Source: Paenibacillus jilunlii (GTDB lineage: Bacteria > Bacillota > Bacilli > Paenibacillales > Paenibacillaceae). From it: DNA of 64,000 nucleotides. The translations under genes were made by a program, and so were the position numbers. This document shows positions 52,448 through 62,084 of this stretch, piece after piece; within the stretch, counting starts at the first letter, position 1; the number at the start of each line of letters is the position of its first letter. The notes under the pieces were generated by a model, which had not been told where the DNA came from, did no database searches, and was given only the letters and a program-made list of their open reading frames with translations. The stretch is from assembly GCF_900102965.1 (NCBI RefSeq), contig NZ_FNGM01000007.1:197689-261688 (forward strand). Reading direction: 5' to 3'.

Positions 52448-53416
52448 ATGCTTCTTGCTGTGAACCGTACGCTTAACCGGATGATGCCGCTGATTACTCC
52501 ATTAAGCGTTTTGACCGGAGTGCTCTGCGGAAGTGCACTGTCCTCTTATACCTATCTGTCTCCCTGGCTGTTTGCGTTTATGACGTTTGCCGGAAGCATC
52601 AGCCTGGGATTTAAGGATTTCGTGAACGTACTCAAAAAGCCGTTGCCCCTATTCGCCTGTCTATTCATTCTGCACATCGCTATGCCATTGGTTGCTTTAG
52701 GCTTGGGGAATATGCTGTATCACGCGGATGAATTCACAATTACGGGCCTTGTGCTGGCCGCAGTCATTCCTACGGGAGTTAGCAGCTTTATCTGGGTCAG
52801 CATTTACAAAGGCAATACTGCCCTCACCTTGTCCATCATTCTGATCGACACGCTGCTGGCTCCCTTTGTTGTGCCCGGCGTATTATCGCTGCTGATCGGA
52901 ACCAGTGTGGAGCTGGACACAGGCGCCATGATGAGCAGTCTGTTCTGGATGATTGTCGTCCCTTCCCTGCTGGGCATGGTGCTTAATGAATGGACCAAAG
53001 GTGCGGTTGCTCCTGTCTGGAGTCCCAGACTGAACCCGTTCTCCAAGCTTTTCATGGCTGCAGTGATTATGATCAACGGCTCTGTTATTTCTCCGTACCT
53101 GGCTGACATCAGCCTGTATCTGGTTGGCCTGGCCTTCGTCATTGTGCTCTTGGCTTCCACCGGTTATGCCCTGTGCTTCCTCACGGCGAGGGTATTACGC
53201 TGGAATGAAGCAGATGAAGTCGCTCTTATCTTCAATGGAGGCATGCGCAATATCAGCGCCGGTGCTGTCCTGGCGGTGTCCTATTTCCCCGCTCCGGTGG
53301 CCGTTCCCGTCGTACTCGGCATGGTGTTCCAGCAGCTGCTGGCTTCGCTTGCCGGCTTTCTGCTCAGCCACCGCGCCAAGGCCAGACATACTGCGGAGCA
53401 GACTACAGCGGCGTGA
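52448..53416 (+). CDS. bile acid:sodium symporter family transporter (PanS/YocS-like)
   Basis: 322 residues, nine to ten membrane helices of the BASS/SBF fold. Relatives carry ketopantoate/pantothenate (PanS), pyruvate or organic anions with Na+. VLAAVIPTGVSSFIWVSIYKG (~98-118) and EADEVALIFNGGMRNISAGAVLA (~255-277) correspond to the two crossing-helix motifs. Monocistronic; starts with ATG 52448. The exact solute cannot be read off. Confidence 0.85.
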   Translation: MLLAVNRTLNRMMPLITPLSVLTGVLCGSALSSYTYLSPWLFAFMTFAGSISLGFKDFVNVLKKPLPLFACLFILHIAMPLVALGLGNMLYHADEFTITGLVLAAVIPTGVSSFIWVSIYKGNTALTLSIILIDTLLAPFVVPGVLSLLIGTSVELDTGAMMSSLFWMIVVPSLLGMVLNEWTKGAVAPVWSPRLNPFSKLFMAAVIMINGSVISPYLADISLYLVGLAFVIVLLASTGYALCFLTARVLRWNEADEVALIFNGGMRNISAGAVLAVSYFPAPVAVPVVLGMVFQQLLASLAGFLLSHRAKARHTAEQTTAA

Positions 53417-53551
53417 GTTTGGCTACTTATCAGCCGTACACGGATAATTGAAACTAGAATGTATCTTGCATAGGCAAGAGCAGACCCCGATGCTTCGTAA
53501 TAACGGCACTTCTGCTGTTATTTCGGAGCACACCATCTAACAGCAAGTAGC

Positions 53552-53685
53552 AAGTGGAAAAAGGAAACTTATTCCTCCTCAAAACTCAACAATTGAGAGA
53601 TTCAAGTGGAAATAGGGAACTTAATTGGGCGATATTACCTCGTAAGGAGCAAAATGAGCTTAATTAGTGATCCTTTTCCACCTAA
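53552..53685. repeat. dispersed palindromic repeat, copy E (rearranged)
   Basis: Two forward cores, AAGTGGAAAAAGGAAACTTA (53552) and CAAGTGGAAATAGGGAACTT (53603), and one inverted core ending GATCCTTTTCCACCTAA (~53669-53685). The second inverted core is missing and length is ~134 bp. It occupies the gap after the PanS-like gene; 53417-53793 holds no gene. Confidence 0.7.
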
Positions 53686-53742
53686 CCATCTAACGAAGCC
53701 CCAGCAGATACTGAAAATCATTATACTTCCTAAATAACGATA

Positions 53743-53776
53743 AAAAATCCACAACTCGTCAGGTTGTGGATTTTTT
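53743..53776. terminator. hairpin terminator
   Basis: AAAATCCACAAC (about 53745-53756) pairs with GTTGTGGATTTT (53763-53774), with A- and T-runs on both sides, so it can act in both directions. Confidence 0.8.
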
Positions 53777-53793
53777 ATGTGCAGGGCTTTGAT

Positions 53794-54009
53794 TCAAGAG
53801 CTGGAATGTCCAGTTATCTGAAGAACCCCCAGAAAATGATTAATGAAATCATTAACGGCCTCCTGGTTCCCTGCGTGCAGGGCATTCCTGAAATGTTCGT
53901 CGATGTAAAAATACCCCTTCGTCTGCACTCCGGGGGGTTCATAGAGAAGCTTGATCACACAGCCCGGCGCATTTTTATGGATTCCTGCTATGCATACATT
54001 TGGGAATGA
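53794..54009 (-). pseudogene. possible gene remnant on the minus strand
   Basis: About 65 codons reading AGIHKNAPGCVIKLLYEPPG and onward end at 53794, just ahead of a terminator. The frame has no start codon with a ribosome site except far upstream inside the germination gene region. It could be the C-terminal end of a decayed gene. No family recognised; low confidence. Confidence 0.25.
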
Positions 54010-54043
54010 CCGCAAATAGTATACACAGGAGAGGAGGCTAATC

Positions 54044-55666
54044 ATGCTAAAATACTGGATAAAAAATGTGTTAAAACCATCGAAAGGTTCTAAACAGGAT
54101 GCGGTAAAATCCAAGCATCAGGCCTTAAATGAACCTATAAATGCATCATTAGCCAGTACCCTGAGCACGCTTAAAAAGAAACTGGGCCAAAGCCCTGACT
54201 TTACCATCAGGGACTTCTCCGATGATCCTGAGCATGCCGGACTGCTGGCCGTCTGTTATATTGAAGGGCTAATCGACCCAGGTCTGCTGTCTGATCTTAT
54301 TGAAAGCTTAGTTAAAGAAATAGCCCATACCCCCTCTGACCGGTTAGAAGAACATCTTGCAGCTTCTTTAATCAAACAAACATTGCCTTTAGGAAATATT
54401 AAAAGGATTGATTCGCAAAATCAGATCTATCAAGCGGTCCTTAAAGGCAGTGCCGTCATTCTAATAGACGGTTTACAATCCGCCCTGACAGTCTCTATTG
54501 CCGGCGGGGTCAGACGGGCCGTGGAGGAACCCACTTCGCAAGGGGTGGTCCGGGGGCCGAAAGAGGGTTTTACAGAGGATATCTCAACCAATATCACTCT
54601 GATCAGAAGGAAACTGCGGACCCCTGATCTTAAGTTTGACAGCCACATTATCGGACAATATTCACAGACCGTTGTCATTGTAACCTACATAGAAGGAATT
54701 GCCGATCCCGGGGTGGTGCAGGAGATCACTAAGCGGCTTCAGGCGATTGATACAGACAGTATCCTTGAAAGTGGCTATATCGAAGAATTCATTCAAGATG
54801 CGCCGCTTACTCCCTTTCCGACAATGTTAAATTCAGAACGCCCGGACACCGTCGCCGGCAGCCTTCTGGATGGACAAGTAGCCGTAATGGTGGACGGGAC
54901 ACCTTTCGTATTAATCGCCCCGGTAACTTTTTATAATTTTTTCCAGATATCCGAGGACTATTACCAGCGCTACGATATTTCATCTTTTTTGCGGATGATC
55001 CGTCTGATATCGTTCCTGGTGTCCTTGCTGCTTCCTTCCTTGTTCATTGCATTGACAACGTTCCATCAGGAAATGATTCCCACCATCCTGTTAGTAACTC
55101 TGGCCGCCCAACGGGAAGGGGTTCCTTTTCCAGCTCTGCTCGAAGCCTTGATGATGGAATTAACCTTTGAGGTGATTCGTGAAGCAGGCGTCCGGATGCC
55201 CCGTGCGATTGGTCCGGCCATATCCATCGTAGGAGCTCTGGTTATTGGCCAAGCAGCAGTGGAAGCAGGTCTGGTCTCGGGCGCTATGGTAATCGTTGTC
55301 TCCTTTACTGCTATATCCAACTTTGTCATTCCATACATCAGTATGGCCACTGCCGTACGCTTATTGCGTTTTGTTCTCATGCTGCTGGCAGGAACCCTCG
55401 GTTTATTCGGAATTATGGCAGGGATCGTTCCTATTCTGGCTCATCTGCTCTCTCTAAAATCGTTCGGCGTTGACTATCTAATGCCATACAGTCCCATGTA
55501 CAAGTCCAACATGAAAGATTTGCTTATCCGGGTACCCTGGTGGGCAATGAAAACAAGACCCAATATAAAATCGGGATCTAACAAAAGCAGACAGGCTCCT
55601 CACCAATACCCTACCGGTTCGAATAACATTGCCCGCCGCGCAGACGAGCCTGAACCCAAAGCCTAA
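54044..55666 (+). CDS. gerKA: spore germination receptor subunit A (GerA family)
   Basis: 540-residue A subunit of a Ger nutrient receptor in the inner spore membrane. Soluble N-terminal domain (~40-290) followed by five to six membrane helices (~300-480) with the conserved EVIREAGVRMPRAIGPAIS and HLLSLKSFGVDYLMPYSP segments. With the C and B subunits that follow (order A-C-B) it forms a germinant-gated complex. Start after AGGAGAGGAGG. Which nutrient it senses cannot be told; the symbol follows the nearest family name and is not subtype-proven. Confidence 0.92.
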   Translation: MLKYWIKNVLKPSKGSKQDAVKSKHQALNEPINASLASTLSTLKKKLGQSPDFTIRDFSDDPEHAGLLAVCYIEGLIDPGLLSDLIESLVKEIAHTPSDRLEEHLAASLIKQTLPLGNIKRIDSQNQIYQAVLKGSAVILIDGLQSALTVSIAGGVRRAVEEPTSQGVVRGPKEGFTEDISTNITLIRRKLRTPDLKFDSHIIGQYSQTVVIVTYIEGIADPGVVQEITKRLQAIDTDSILESGYIEEFIQDAPLTPFPTMLNSERPDTVAGSLLDGQVAVMVDGTPFVLIAPVTFYNFFQISEDYYQRYDISSFLRMIRLISFLVSLLLPSLFIALTTFHQEMIPTILLVTLAAQREGVPFPALLEALMMELTFEVIREAGVRMPRAIGPAISIVGALVIGQAAVEAGLVSGAMVIVVSFTAISNFVIPYISMATAVRLLRFVLMLLAGTLGLFGIMAGIVPILAHLLSLKSFGVDYLMPYSPMYKSNMKDLLIRVPWWAMKTRPNIKSGSNKSRQAPHQYPTGSNNIARRADEPEPKA

Positions 55667-55679
55667 AGGAGAGATCTAT

Positions 55680-56903
55680 GTGCACCGACGCCGGGTTATT
55701 GCCATTTTGCTTGTTGCAGCTCTAATACTTGCAGGGTGCGGAAACCGAGTTGAAATGACCGAATTAGGAATTACAACGGCAACCGGATTTGATGGGCAGC
55801 AGGGGGACTGGACACTCACTTACCAGGTCATTATTCCACCGGCAATGTCTTCCGGTGCAGGCGGATCTTCCGGCGGGGGCGGCTCTCAAGCTGCTGTGCA
55901 TACCTTCTCGGCACATGGAAAAACCATCAGAGAGGCTTTAGCGGCCAGTAACCGGGAAAATCCGCGTAAACTGTATTTTGCACATACTAATGTTCTTATC
56001 ATTGGCAAACAAGCAGCAAAAGCCGGAATTGAAGAAATTCTGGACACTTATTATCGTAATCCTGACGCACGGGAAACAGTGAAAGTCTTAGTAGCCAATG
56101 GCGAAGCCAGAGATTATCTGAATAAGCTGATCCCCCCGGAGAAGCTTCCCGGCAGAGCGTTATCCAATATCCTGCAAAAAAATAAGCAGTTAAGTTCATA
56201 TTATCCTTCGGTATCCGTACATGAACTAGCGCTCGGTATCAGTTCCGACAGTGGCGCAGCTGGGGTTCCAGAAGTATCTATCACAGGCACTGACAGCTCA
56301 AGTCTGGAGTCAGCAAGTGTATATCAACAGACCTCGACCAGCAGTAAATTAAAAATTTCCGGGTTAAGCGTCTTCCAGAAAGCAAAAATGGTTGGAACCT
56401 TGAACCAAAATGAGAGTACGGGCATCTCCTGGCTGACCAATAAAATACATTTGACCACAATAAGCTATAACAGCAAGGATAATACCGATGTGTCGGCATT
56501 CCTGGTCCGCAAAGCGAAGGTTAAAGTTACACCAGTAAAAGAAGGCCTGCATTATACATTAAAAGTCAAGGCTAAAGTGGTTGTAGGTGAGTTTTTGGAG
56601 ACCACTACACATGAAGATCTTTTAAAAACGCAAAGTGTCAAGAAGCTGGAGCAGCAGACAGAGCAGATCATCCGCTCGCAAATTCTGGAAGGATGGAAAG
56701 CCGTACAGCATCTAAAAGTCGACCTTGTGGGAGTCGGCAATAAAATTCACCGTAAATCCCCTAAGGATTGGAAAAGATTAAAAGAGGATTGGCCCGGGGA
56801 TATAGCAAACATGGACATTGACATCGATGTAAAAGTGAATCTGAAACGGCCCGGTTTATTTCAGAGTTCATTTAGCCGGCTGCTCGAATCCGAAGATGAG
56901 TAA
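55680..56903 (+). CDS. gerKC: spore germination receptor subunit C, Ger(x)C lipoprotein
   Basis: 407-residue lipoprotein. The start is GTG 55680, 8 nt after AAGGAG and 13 nt past the A-subunit stop; an ATG two bases earlier is out of frame. Signal with lipobox LAGC (Cys20), followed by N-terminal domain with GNRVEMTELGI (~21-31) and the Ger(x)C C-terminal domain (~230-390). It sits on the outer face of the inner spore membrane with subunits A and B. Confidence 0.92.
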   Translation: MHRRRVIAILLVAALILAGCGNRVEMTELGITTATGFDGQQGDWTLTYQVIIPPAMSSGAGGSSGGGGSQAAVHTFSAHGKTIREALAASNRENPRKLYFAHTNVLIIGKQAAKAGIEEILDTYYRNPDARETVKVLVANGEARDYLNKLIPPEKLPGRALSNILQKNKQLSSYYPSVSVHELALGISSDSGAAGVPEVSITGTDSSSLESASVYQQTSTSSKLKISGLSVFQKAKMVGTLNQNESTGISWLTNKIHLTTISYNSKDNTDVSAFLVRKAKVKVTPVKEGLHYTLKVKAKVVVGEFLETTTHEDLLKTQSVKKLEQQTEQIIRSQILEGWKAVQHLKVDLVGVGNKIHRKSPKDWKRLKEDWPGDIANMDIDIDVKVNLKRPGLFQSSFSRLLESEDE

Positions 56904-56936
56904 TGAGTACACACACACAAACAGGAGATGAAATAA

Positions 56937-58055
56937 ATGAGCCAACGTAATGTAATCCGGGTATCAGAGCTGGCCATCGCTATTTCATTATTCGAGGTAG
57001 GCAGTACAACCTTATTTTTTATAGGAGGGGAAGCAAAGCAGGATGCCTGGCTTGCCATGCTGGTAGGGGCATTGGCCGGCCTGTTCTTGCTCCTAATGCA
57101 CTTGAGTATTCATCATCAGGAGCCCCATTTAGATCTATTCCTATTGTTTCGCCGTTATATGGGGAAATATGTGGGGACATTCGTGAACCTTCTGTTTGTG
57201 GGCTATTTCTCCTATGAATCTTCGCGGAATTTACGCGATTTTGGCGAAATCACGGTAATGACTTTGTTAAACCGGACTTCGCTATGGATTATCATGCTGA
57301 TTGTCATCCTGGTTGTTTCCAATTCAATGCGTTATGGACATATAGTAATGTTTCGGATATGTGTCATTTTTTTCCCCATTATGTTAGTTAGTTATATCCT
57401 AATCAGTATTCTGATTCCTGTCACAGGCCTCTTCCACTTCGAATTCATGCTTCCAGTTTTGGAATCCGGGTGGAAGCCCGTGCTTGATGCGGCTTTACCG
57501 GAGATTGTCTCTTTTCCATTCGGACAGACTATATTATTTCTTGTGTTTTATCCCCATGTCCGCACAGGAAAAGGACTCAACAAAGCTGTGATTACCTGTT
57601 ATGTCATTACTGCACTCGCACTAACATTTATAAATCAACTGAACATTTTTGTTTTGGGTCCAAAGATTGCCCTATACAGCACTTTGCCTCTTCTGGAAAC
57701 CGTCCAATTGATTGACTTGGCGGAAGTATTTGAACGGATGGACGCTCTATTCACCATGCTTCTTTTTCTTGGATTGGGTGTAAAAATGGGAGCGTTTTTT
57801 AATGGTGCCATAATCGGACTCGAAAAAATAACCGGTATTGCTTATAAAAAATGGGTGGTGCCTGTAGCCATTCTAATTTACGGATTGGCCTTCTTATCTC
57901 CCAATTACACCCATCATATCGTAATAGGCAGGCAACTTGTATTAAATTACCTTTTCCCTGTTTTCCAGATCGTTCTCCCCTTGTTGCTTTTTATTATAAT
58001 CCTTATCAGAAAGCGGAAAAAGCGGACAAACCGTTCAGCTTCTGAGAAAACCTGA
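56937..58055 (+). CDS. gerKB: spore germination receptor subunit B, GerB permease family
   Basis: 372 residues with ten predicted membrane helices of the amino-acid permease (APC) type, forming the nutrient-binding part of the receptor. VSELAIAISLFEVGSTTLFF at the N-terminus matches the remnant at 9974. The start follows ACAGGAGATG. Last gene of the operon, 33 nt after subunit C. Confidence 0.92.
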   Translation: MSQRNVIRVSELAIAISLFEVGSTTLFFIGGEAKQDAWLAMLVGALAGLFLLLMHLSIHHQEPHLDLFLLFRRYMGKYVGTFVNLLFVGYFSYESSRNLRDFGEITVMTLLNRTSLWIIMLIVILVVSNSMRYGHIVMFRICVIFFPIMLVSYILISILIPVTGLFHFEFMLPVLESGWKPVLDAALPEIVSFPFGQTILFLVFYPHVRTGKGLNKAVITCYVITALALTFINQLNIFVLGPKIALYSTLPLLETVQLIDLAEVFERMDALFTMLLFLGLGVKMGAFFNGAIIGLEKITGIAYKKWVVPVAILIYGLAFLSPNYTHHIVIGRQLVLNYLFPVFQIVLPLLLFIIILIRKRKKRTNRSASEKT

Positions 58056-58135
58056 GGATCTCAAGCGGTTGGATAGAGAAGATCTGATTTTTCGTCCCTT
58101 CTTTCCTTGTTCACTGTTTCTACCCATCTGATCTA

Positions 58136-58164
58136 TTGACCATTGGTATATTGTCACATATTAT
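58136..58164 (+). promoter_or_regulatory. promoter of the HTH regulator gene
   Basis: TTGACC (58136-58141), 17 bp, TATTAT (58159-58164), about 52 nt before the ATG. Confidence 0.7.
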
Positions 58165-58216
58165 TACATCTATAAAATAAAATTCTATTTACTGGAATTT
58201 ATTCAGGTGGTGCTTC

Positions 58217-59590
58217 ATGGTCCCTACTACAGCCACGATTCGCGATCATTTAGCGGTGTATCTGTCGCAGCAGGGGATGTCCATTAACCAATTTGCCCGG
58301 TTATCCGGAATTAATCCAGGAACACTTAGCCGGGTGGTTGGGGGCCAGCAGCCAATTGCCATGAATCATCTGGAGCGGATTACCAAGGGAATGCATTTAC
58401 CGGAGGACCATTTCTACAGCTTATATGTAGACGAGTGCTTCCTTCATTCTTCACCGACCTGGCGGCGGCTGCGGCCGTTTCTTTTGCGTTCGGCAGAACT
58501 TGGCCGTCTCGACTGTATTGAACAGGTGGTGCAGAATCTGCTTGAGAATCTGACCTACGCTCCAATGCTGTTTGAAGTAGCAGAAGGGTTATTTCAGCAG
58601 GGGCAGTGGCAGGCAGCAGCGTTATTATATAAGAATGTGAGCGCCAGTGAGAAATATCAGAATTCGGAGCGGCTCGCGGTATGTCAGTTCCGTTTGTTTC
58701 GAATTGCTCTGGGCGACGACCAGACCCTTAACTTACAGGCAGCCCTCCTGTTTGAATGTTATGTGGACCGGCTGGATGAGGCGGATCAATTGGATGGATT
58801 GAAGCATCTGGTAAATGTCTATTATTCGCTGCACAAGTGGGATAAAGTAGATACACTGGCCCAGGAGATGCTACATGTGGCCACTCTCCGCTATAATCTC
58901 CAGTGCCAATCGAACCGTAGGAATAATAGTGAGAAAACCCCGGAAAAACCGCTTTGCTTCTATATTCTCTACTCCCATCTGATGCGTGCAAGTGTATGCG
59001 AAGAGCACCGAGATTACACTTCGGCATTGAAGTTCGTTGCCCGCTATATGGATATAAGCTGGATACAAGAAATTGATGAAGAAGTGAAGCGGACTATAGC
59101 TCAATTTCAAGAGTGGGGCATAGCCAACTCTTTGCTCTATCGAGTCATGTCAGGTCAGGTTGGAGCACTTACTGAATATTTGGAACATATCTCATTCCAA
59201 AAAGATGAAATATTCGTAGCCCTGTATAATATCCTTATTACAGCCAACCTATATGATTGGAATATCGATTACATTTTAGAACAATTTGCTGCCTATATCC
59301 CTTATCGAACATATCCTACAGAATTTGGAGAATACAATCAACAGATTATGACGGACCAATACGCCAAATTCCTTGCTGAATTGGTGATTTATTATACGAA
59401 TAATAAAAATAAAGAGGGTATTAGCTTGATTCTGCATATTACTAGGTTCGAAAGCGAGAGTATCACAAAATGTATTGATCAACTTGAACAATATTTAATT
59501 AAGAGATTATTACAGAGTAATAAATCAGATTCTTTACCGGACTGGCAATTCATCTCTCAAACTATTAACTCAATGCGGGGATTGGCTTAG
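58217..59590 (+). CDS. XRE-family HTH regulator with long helical (TPR-like) C-terminus
   Basis: 457 residues. HTH_3 domain ~8-62 (GMSINQFARLSGINPGTLSRVV), followed by ~390 residues of helical hairpins such as EVAEGLFQQGQWQAAALLYKNV, resembling TPR-type sensor domains of RRNPP-like regulators. Such proteins may bind signal peptides, but no peptide gene is visible next to it. Monocistronic with a near-consensus promoter. The latter half is noticeably AT-rich. Confidence 0.85.
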   Translation: MVPTTATIRDHLAVYLSQQGMSINQFARLSGINPGTLSRVVGGQQPIAMNHLERITKGMHLPEDHFYSLYVDECFLHSSPTWRRLRPFLLRSAELGRLDCIEQVVQNLLENLTYAPMLFEVAEGLFQQGQWQAAALLYKNVSASEKYQNSERLAVCQFRLFRIALGDDQTLNLQAALLFECYVDRLDEADQLDGLKHLVNVYYSLHKWDKVDTLAQEMLHVATLRYNLQCQSNRRNNSEKTPEKPLCFYILYSHLMRASVCEEHRDYTSALKFVARYMDISWIQEIDEEVKRTIAQFQEWGIANSLLYRVMSGQVGALTEYLEHISFQKDEIFVALYNILITANLYDWNIDYILEQFAAYIPYRTYPTEFGEYNQQIMTDQYAKFLAELVIYYTNNKNKEGISLILHITRFESESITKCIDQLEQYLIKRLLQSNKSDSLPDWQFISQTINSMRGLA

Positions 59591-59763
59591 ATTTAAAAGC
59601 AACCGTGGTCGATCCCTTTCGTACTTGTCGACAGTATAATCACATCTTGCTTATCTGACTTGCGATGCTTTAATATTCTGGCCAACTCCATTACCTAGAC
59701 CCTCAGTCCCGGAGCTCGTTATTGAGGCGGTTCTACCCCAGACAGATCAGCTGCGGCAAGCCC

Positions 59764-59946
59764 AATTGGAAAAAGCGAACTTAATTTACCAACTTCCTGC
59801 TTTCCGAAAGTGCTAGTTGGAAAAAGGACAACTAATTCAGCCGATTCACACTCCTACCGGTGAATTTGTCTAAATTAACTCTACTTTTTCCCACTATTCC
59901 CTCTTCACGGGGCTCTTTGCATACAATTAAATGTATTAATTCCACT
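59764..59946 (+). repeat. dispersed palindromic repeat, copy F
   Basis: 183 bp with four cores: AATTGGAAAAAGCGAACTTA at 59764, CTAGTTGGAAAAAGGACAAC at ~59813, inverted TCTACTTTTTCCCACTATTC at ~59880-59899, and inverted AATGTATTAATTCCACTT ending at 59946. It lies in the 445-nt gene-free gap between the HTH gene and yqjF. Confidence 0.85.
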
Positions 59947-60035
59947 TCGTATCTGTTCAGCAGATGATTAAGGATACAGCATAAGGGTAACTTAATCGTA
60001 TCGGTGAGATGGTCAATGCTAAAGGGGGGTATACC

Positions 60036-60794
60036 TTGAAGAATCATGAAATCCTTGCACATACAACGCATCGGCCTTTCCCTTTACCCCAAGGACCGTG
60101 GCTGATGAAGCAGACCTGGAATGACCTGCTGTTTGCACACTGGCCGGTGAATGAGGCCCATTTAACGCCTTATATCCCGCCCGGTTTAGAACTGCAGCAA
60201 TGGGAAGGAACGCCTTGGATCAGTGTTTCTCCCTTCCTCATAGATCCGCTGCGGCTAAGAGGTTGTCCGCGCCTTCCTTTTGTACACCGGTTTCTGGAGC
60301 TTAATATCCGGACTTATGTCGTGAATAACGGAAAAGCGGGCGTCTTCTTTCTGAATCTGGATGCATCCAGCCGGTTAGCCGTTGGCACAGCGCGTGCGGC
60401 GGCCCATTTGCCTTACCGTTATGCCAAGATGAGCTGTCATTCGGATAGAGAATATATTCAATATAGCAGCCGAAAGCAGATTCCCGGCTATGGACAAGCC
60501 GAATTTACCGGGAGCTACAAGGCCAAAGGAGCTTCTGTTTTCCATGCAGAGCCCGGAAGCCTTCTTCACTGGTTAACGGAACGATACTGCCTCTATGCTT
60601 CCGGCTCGAAGAACCGTCTCTATGTCGGGGACATTCACCATCTCCCCTGGACATTGCAGGAAGCAGACCTACAGATTGACACCAATACTGCAACCCGTTC
60701 ACTGGGGCTCATTCATGCTTACGATCCTTTACTGCTCACCTATACGAAACGTTTGGAGGTTCTATTCTGGCCGGTCAGAAGAATAATGCCCTGA
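60036..60794 (+). CDS. yqjF: YqjF-family protein (DUF2071)
   Basis: 252 residues of the YqjF/DUF2071 family, an acetoacetate-decarboxylase-like beta-barrel fold of unknown activity. Opening segment WNDLLFAHWPVNEAHLTPYIPPGL and SVSPFLIDPLRLRG are typical. TTG 60036 is preferred since AAAGGGGGG stands 6-7 nt upstream; an ATG at 60009 has GGTGAG directly against it, too close. Its 3' end overlaps the LysE remnant on the other strand by 20 nt. Confidence 0.85.
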   Translation: MKNHEILAHTTHRPFPLPQGPWLMKQTWNDLLFAHWPVNEAHLTPYIPPGLELQQWEGTPWISVSPFLIDPLRLRGCPRLPFVHRFLELNIRTYVVNNGKAGVFFLNLDASSRLAVGTARAAAHLPYRYAKMSCHSDREYIQYSSRKQIPGYGQAEFTGSYKAKGASVFHAEPGSLLHWLTERYCLYASGSKNRLYVGDIHHLPWTLQEADLQIDTNTATRSLGLIHAYDPLLLTYTKRLEVLFWPVRRIMP

Positions 60795-60981
60795 TTCCCT
60801 GTATGCCAAAATAGATCCCGAATCCGATCAGCGAGGCGCCTGAGATCATGGAAATTCCCATCAGCATCCTATCGCTCAAAAAACGCCTTAGCCCCGTAGT
60901 AAGCAAAGCTACAATAATATCCCAGAGCGCCAAGCCCAGAAATATCGAGGGAAGCCCTTCATAACCCTTGCCAAAATTCAT
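60775..60981 (-). pseudogene. C-terminal remnant of a LysE-family exporter
   Basis: 68 codons: PSIFLGLALWDIIVALLTTGLRR then SGASLIGFGIYFGIQGIRALF, matching the last two helices of LysE/RhtB amino-acid exporters (about 200 residues). The first two thirds are gone, and the lacI-type gene ends 11 nt before it. Deletion or rearrangement at the 60985 junction is the likely cause. A 68-residue product is unlikely to export anything. Confidence 0.65.
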
Positions 60982-60992
60982 TACACCGGCCC

Positions 60993-62015
60993 TTAACGGG
61001 CCTTAATCATCTTGCAGGAGCCGCGTTTGAGCAGCACCGCATCATACACAAGATGCTGATTGCCTGAGCGTTCGGAAATGAGGTCAAACAGGACGCCTAC
61101 GCTTGATAGGGCCATTTCCGTACCCGGCTGGCTGATGGTATCGAGGGACGGATGATAATATTCAGCCATCTCGATCCCGTCAAAGCCAAGAATAGAGATG
61201 TCATCCGGGATAGACAGCCCCGCGGTAAGCACGGCTTTGGCCGCGCCAATGGCAATCGTATCGGAGGCGGCAAAAATAGCCGTAAGTCCCTTGTTCTTGT
61301 TGAGCAGTCTCCGCGCCGCATTAAATCCCGAGCTGGGACTGTATTCACAATCCTCAACCAGCCCGGCATCGTAGGGCAGACCCTGCTCTTCCAGAGCTTT
61401 TTTGTAGCCCAAAAACCGCCGGTTGCCTGTGGTTTCATCCAATAAAGGAGACTTGGCCAGAAAACCGATATTCGTATGCCCGAGGGAGATCAAATAATTG
61501 GTGGCCTTATAGGCTTCCTTCAATTCATTGATGATAACACTGGAGAAGATGGCCGGGTCCACCTCCTGTGTTGAAGTAATCGTCGTCAGCACAAAAGGAA
61601 CCGTCAGCTGCTTGAACTTCTCTTCGGAATGATTATAGGTCCCGCCCATAAAAATAATCCCGCAAAGATTTTTCTCCTTAACCAACTGGATTGCCGCATT
61701 GATCTCATCCGTTCCATCCTCTACCTGCTGGATCAGAAACGGGTAACCCCGCAGATTGACCTGCCGCTCTATTTCTTTGATCATATTGGAGAAAAAAGGA
61801 TTGGTAATCCCCTTGACCATGAGTGCAATGTTCTTGGACTGCGTAGTTTTCAAATTCCGTGCGTTGGAATTGGGAATGTAATTGTATTCCTTAACCACTC
61901 TTAGAACTTTATCCCGGGTAGCTTTGCTCACCAGTCCCTTATTGTTGATTACCCTGGAAACCGTGGAGATGCCGACACCTGAAATCCGCGCGATATCCTT
62001 GATATTTACGTCCAC
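60993..62015 (-). CDS. LacI-family repressor of the right-edge ABC importer
   Basis: 340 residues from a GTG start at 62015, 7 nt after GGAGG. N-terminal HTH (NIKDIARISGVGISTVSRVI, 4-23) and hinge (NARNLKTTQSKNIAL), effector domain to the C-terminus (ILGFDGIEMAEYYHPSLDTI). It follows the binding-protein gene by 69 nt on the same strand, so it is probably cotranscribed with the importer and regulates it. Confidence 0.93.
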   Translation of the reverse strand: MDVNIKDIARISGVGISTVSRVINNKGLVSKATRDKVLRVVKEYNYIPNSNARNLKTTQSKNIALMVKGITNPFFSNMIKEIERQVNLRGYPFLIQQVEDGTDEINAAIQLVKEKNLCGIIFMGGTYNHSEEKFKQLTVPFVLTTITSTQEVDPAIFSSVIINELKEAYKATNYLISLGHTNIGFLAKSPLLDETTGNRRFLGYKKALEEQGLPYDAGLVEDCEYSPSSGFNAARRLLNKNKGLTAIFAASDTIAIGAAKAVLTAGLSIPDDISILGFDGIEMAEYYHPSLDTISQPGTEMALSSVGVLFDLISERSGNQHLVYDAVLLKRGSCKMIKAR

Positions 62016-62084
62016 AATACGCCTCCATTTATGGGGAAAGGAGCTATATCGAACTATAGCTCCCTCACACCTGTTAACGTCCCC

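Noticed and set aside
53764..54009. 81-codon plus-strand frame before the germination operon
   Set aside because: It starts inside a terminator hairpin without a ribosome site, and composition fits neither strand well as a gene.
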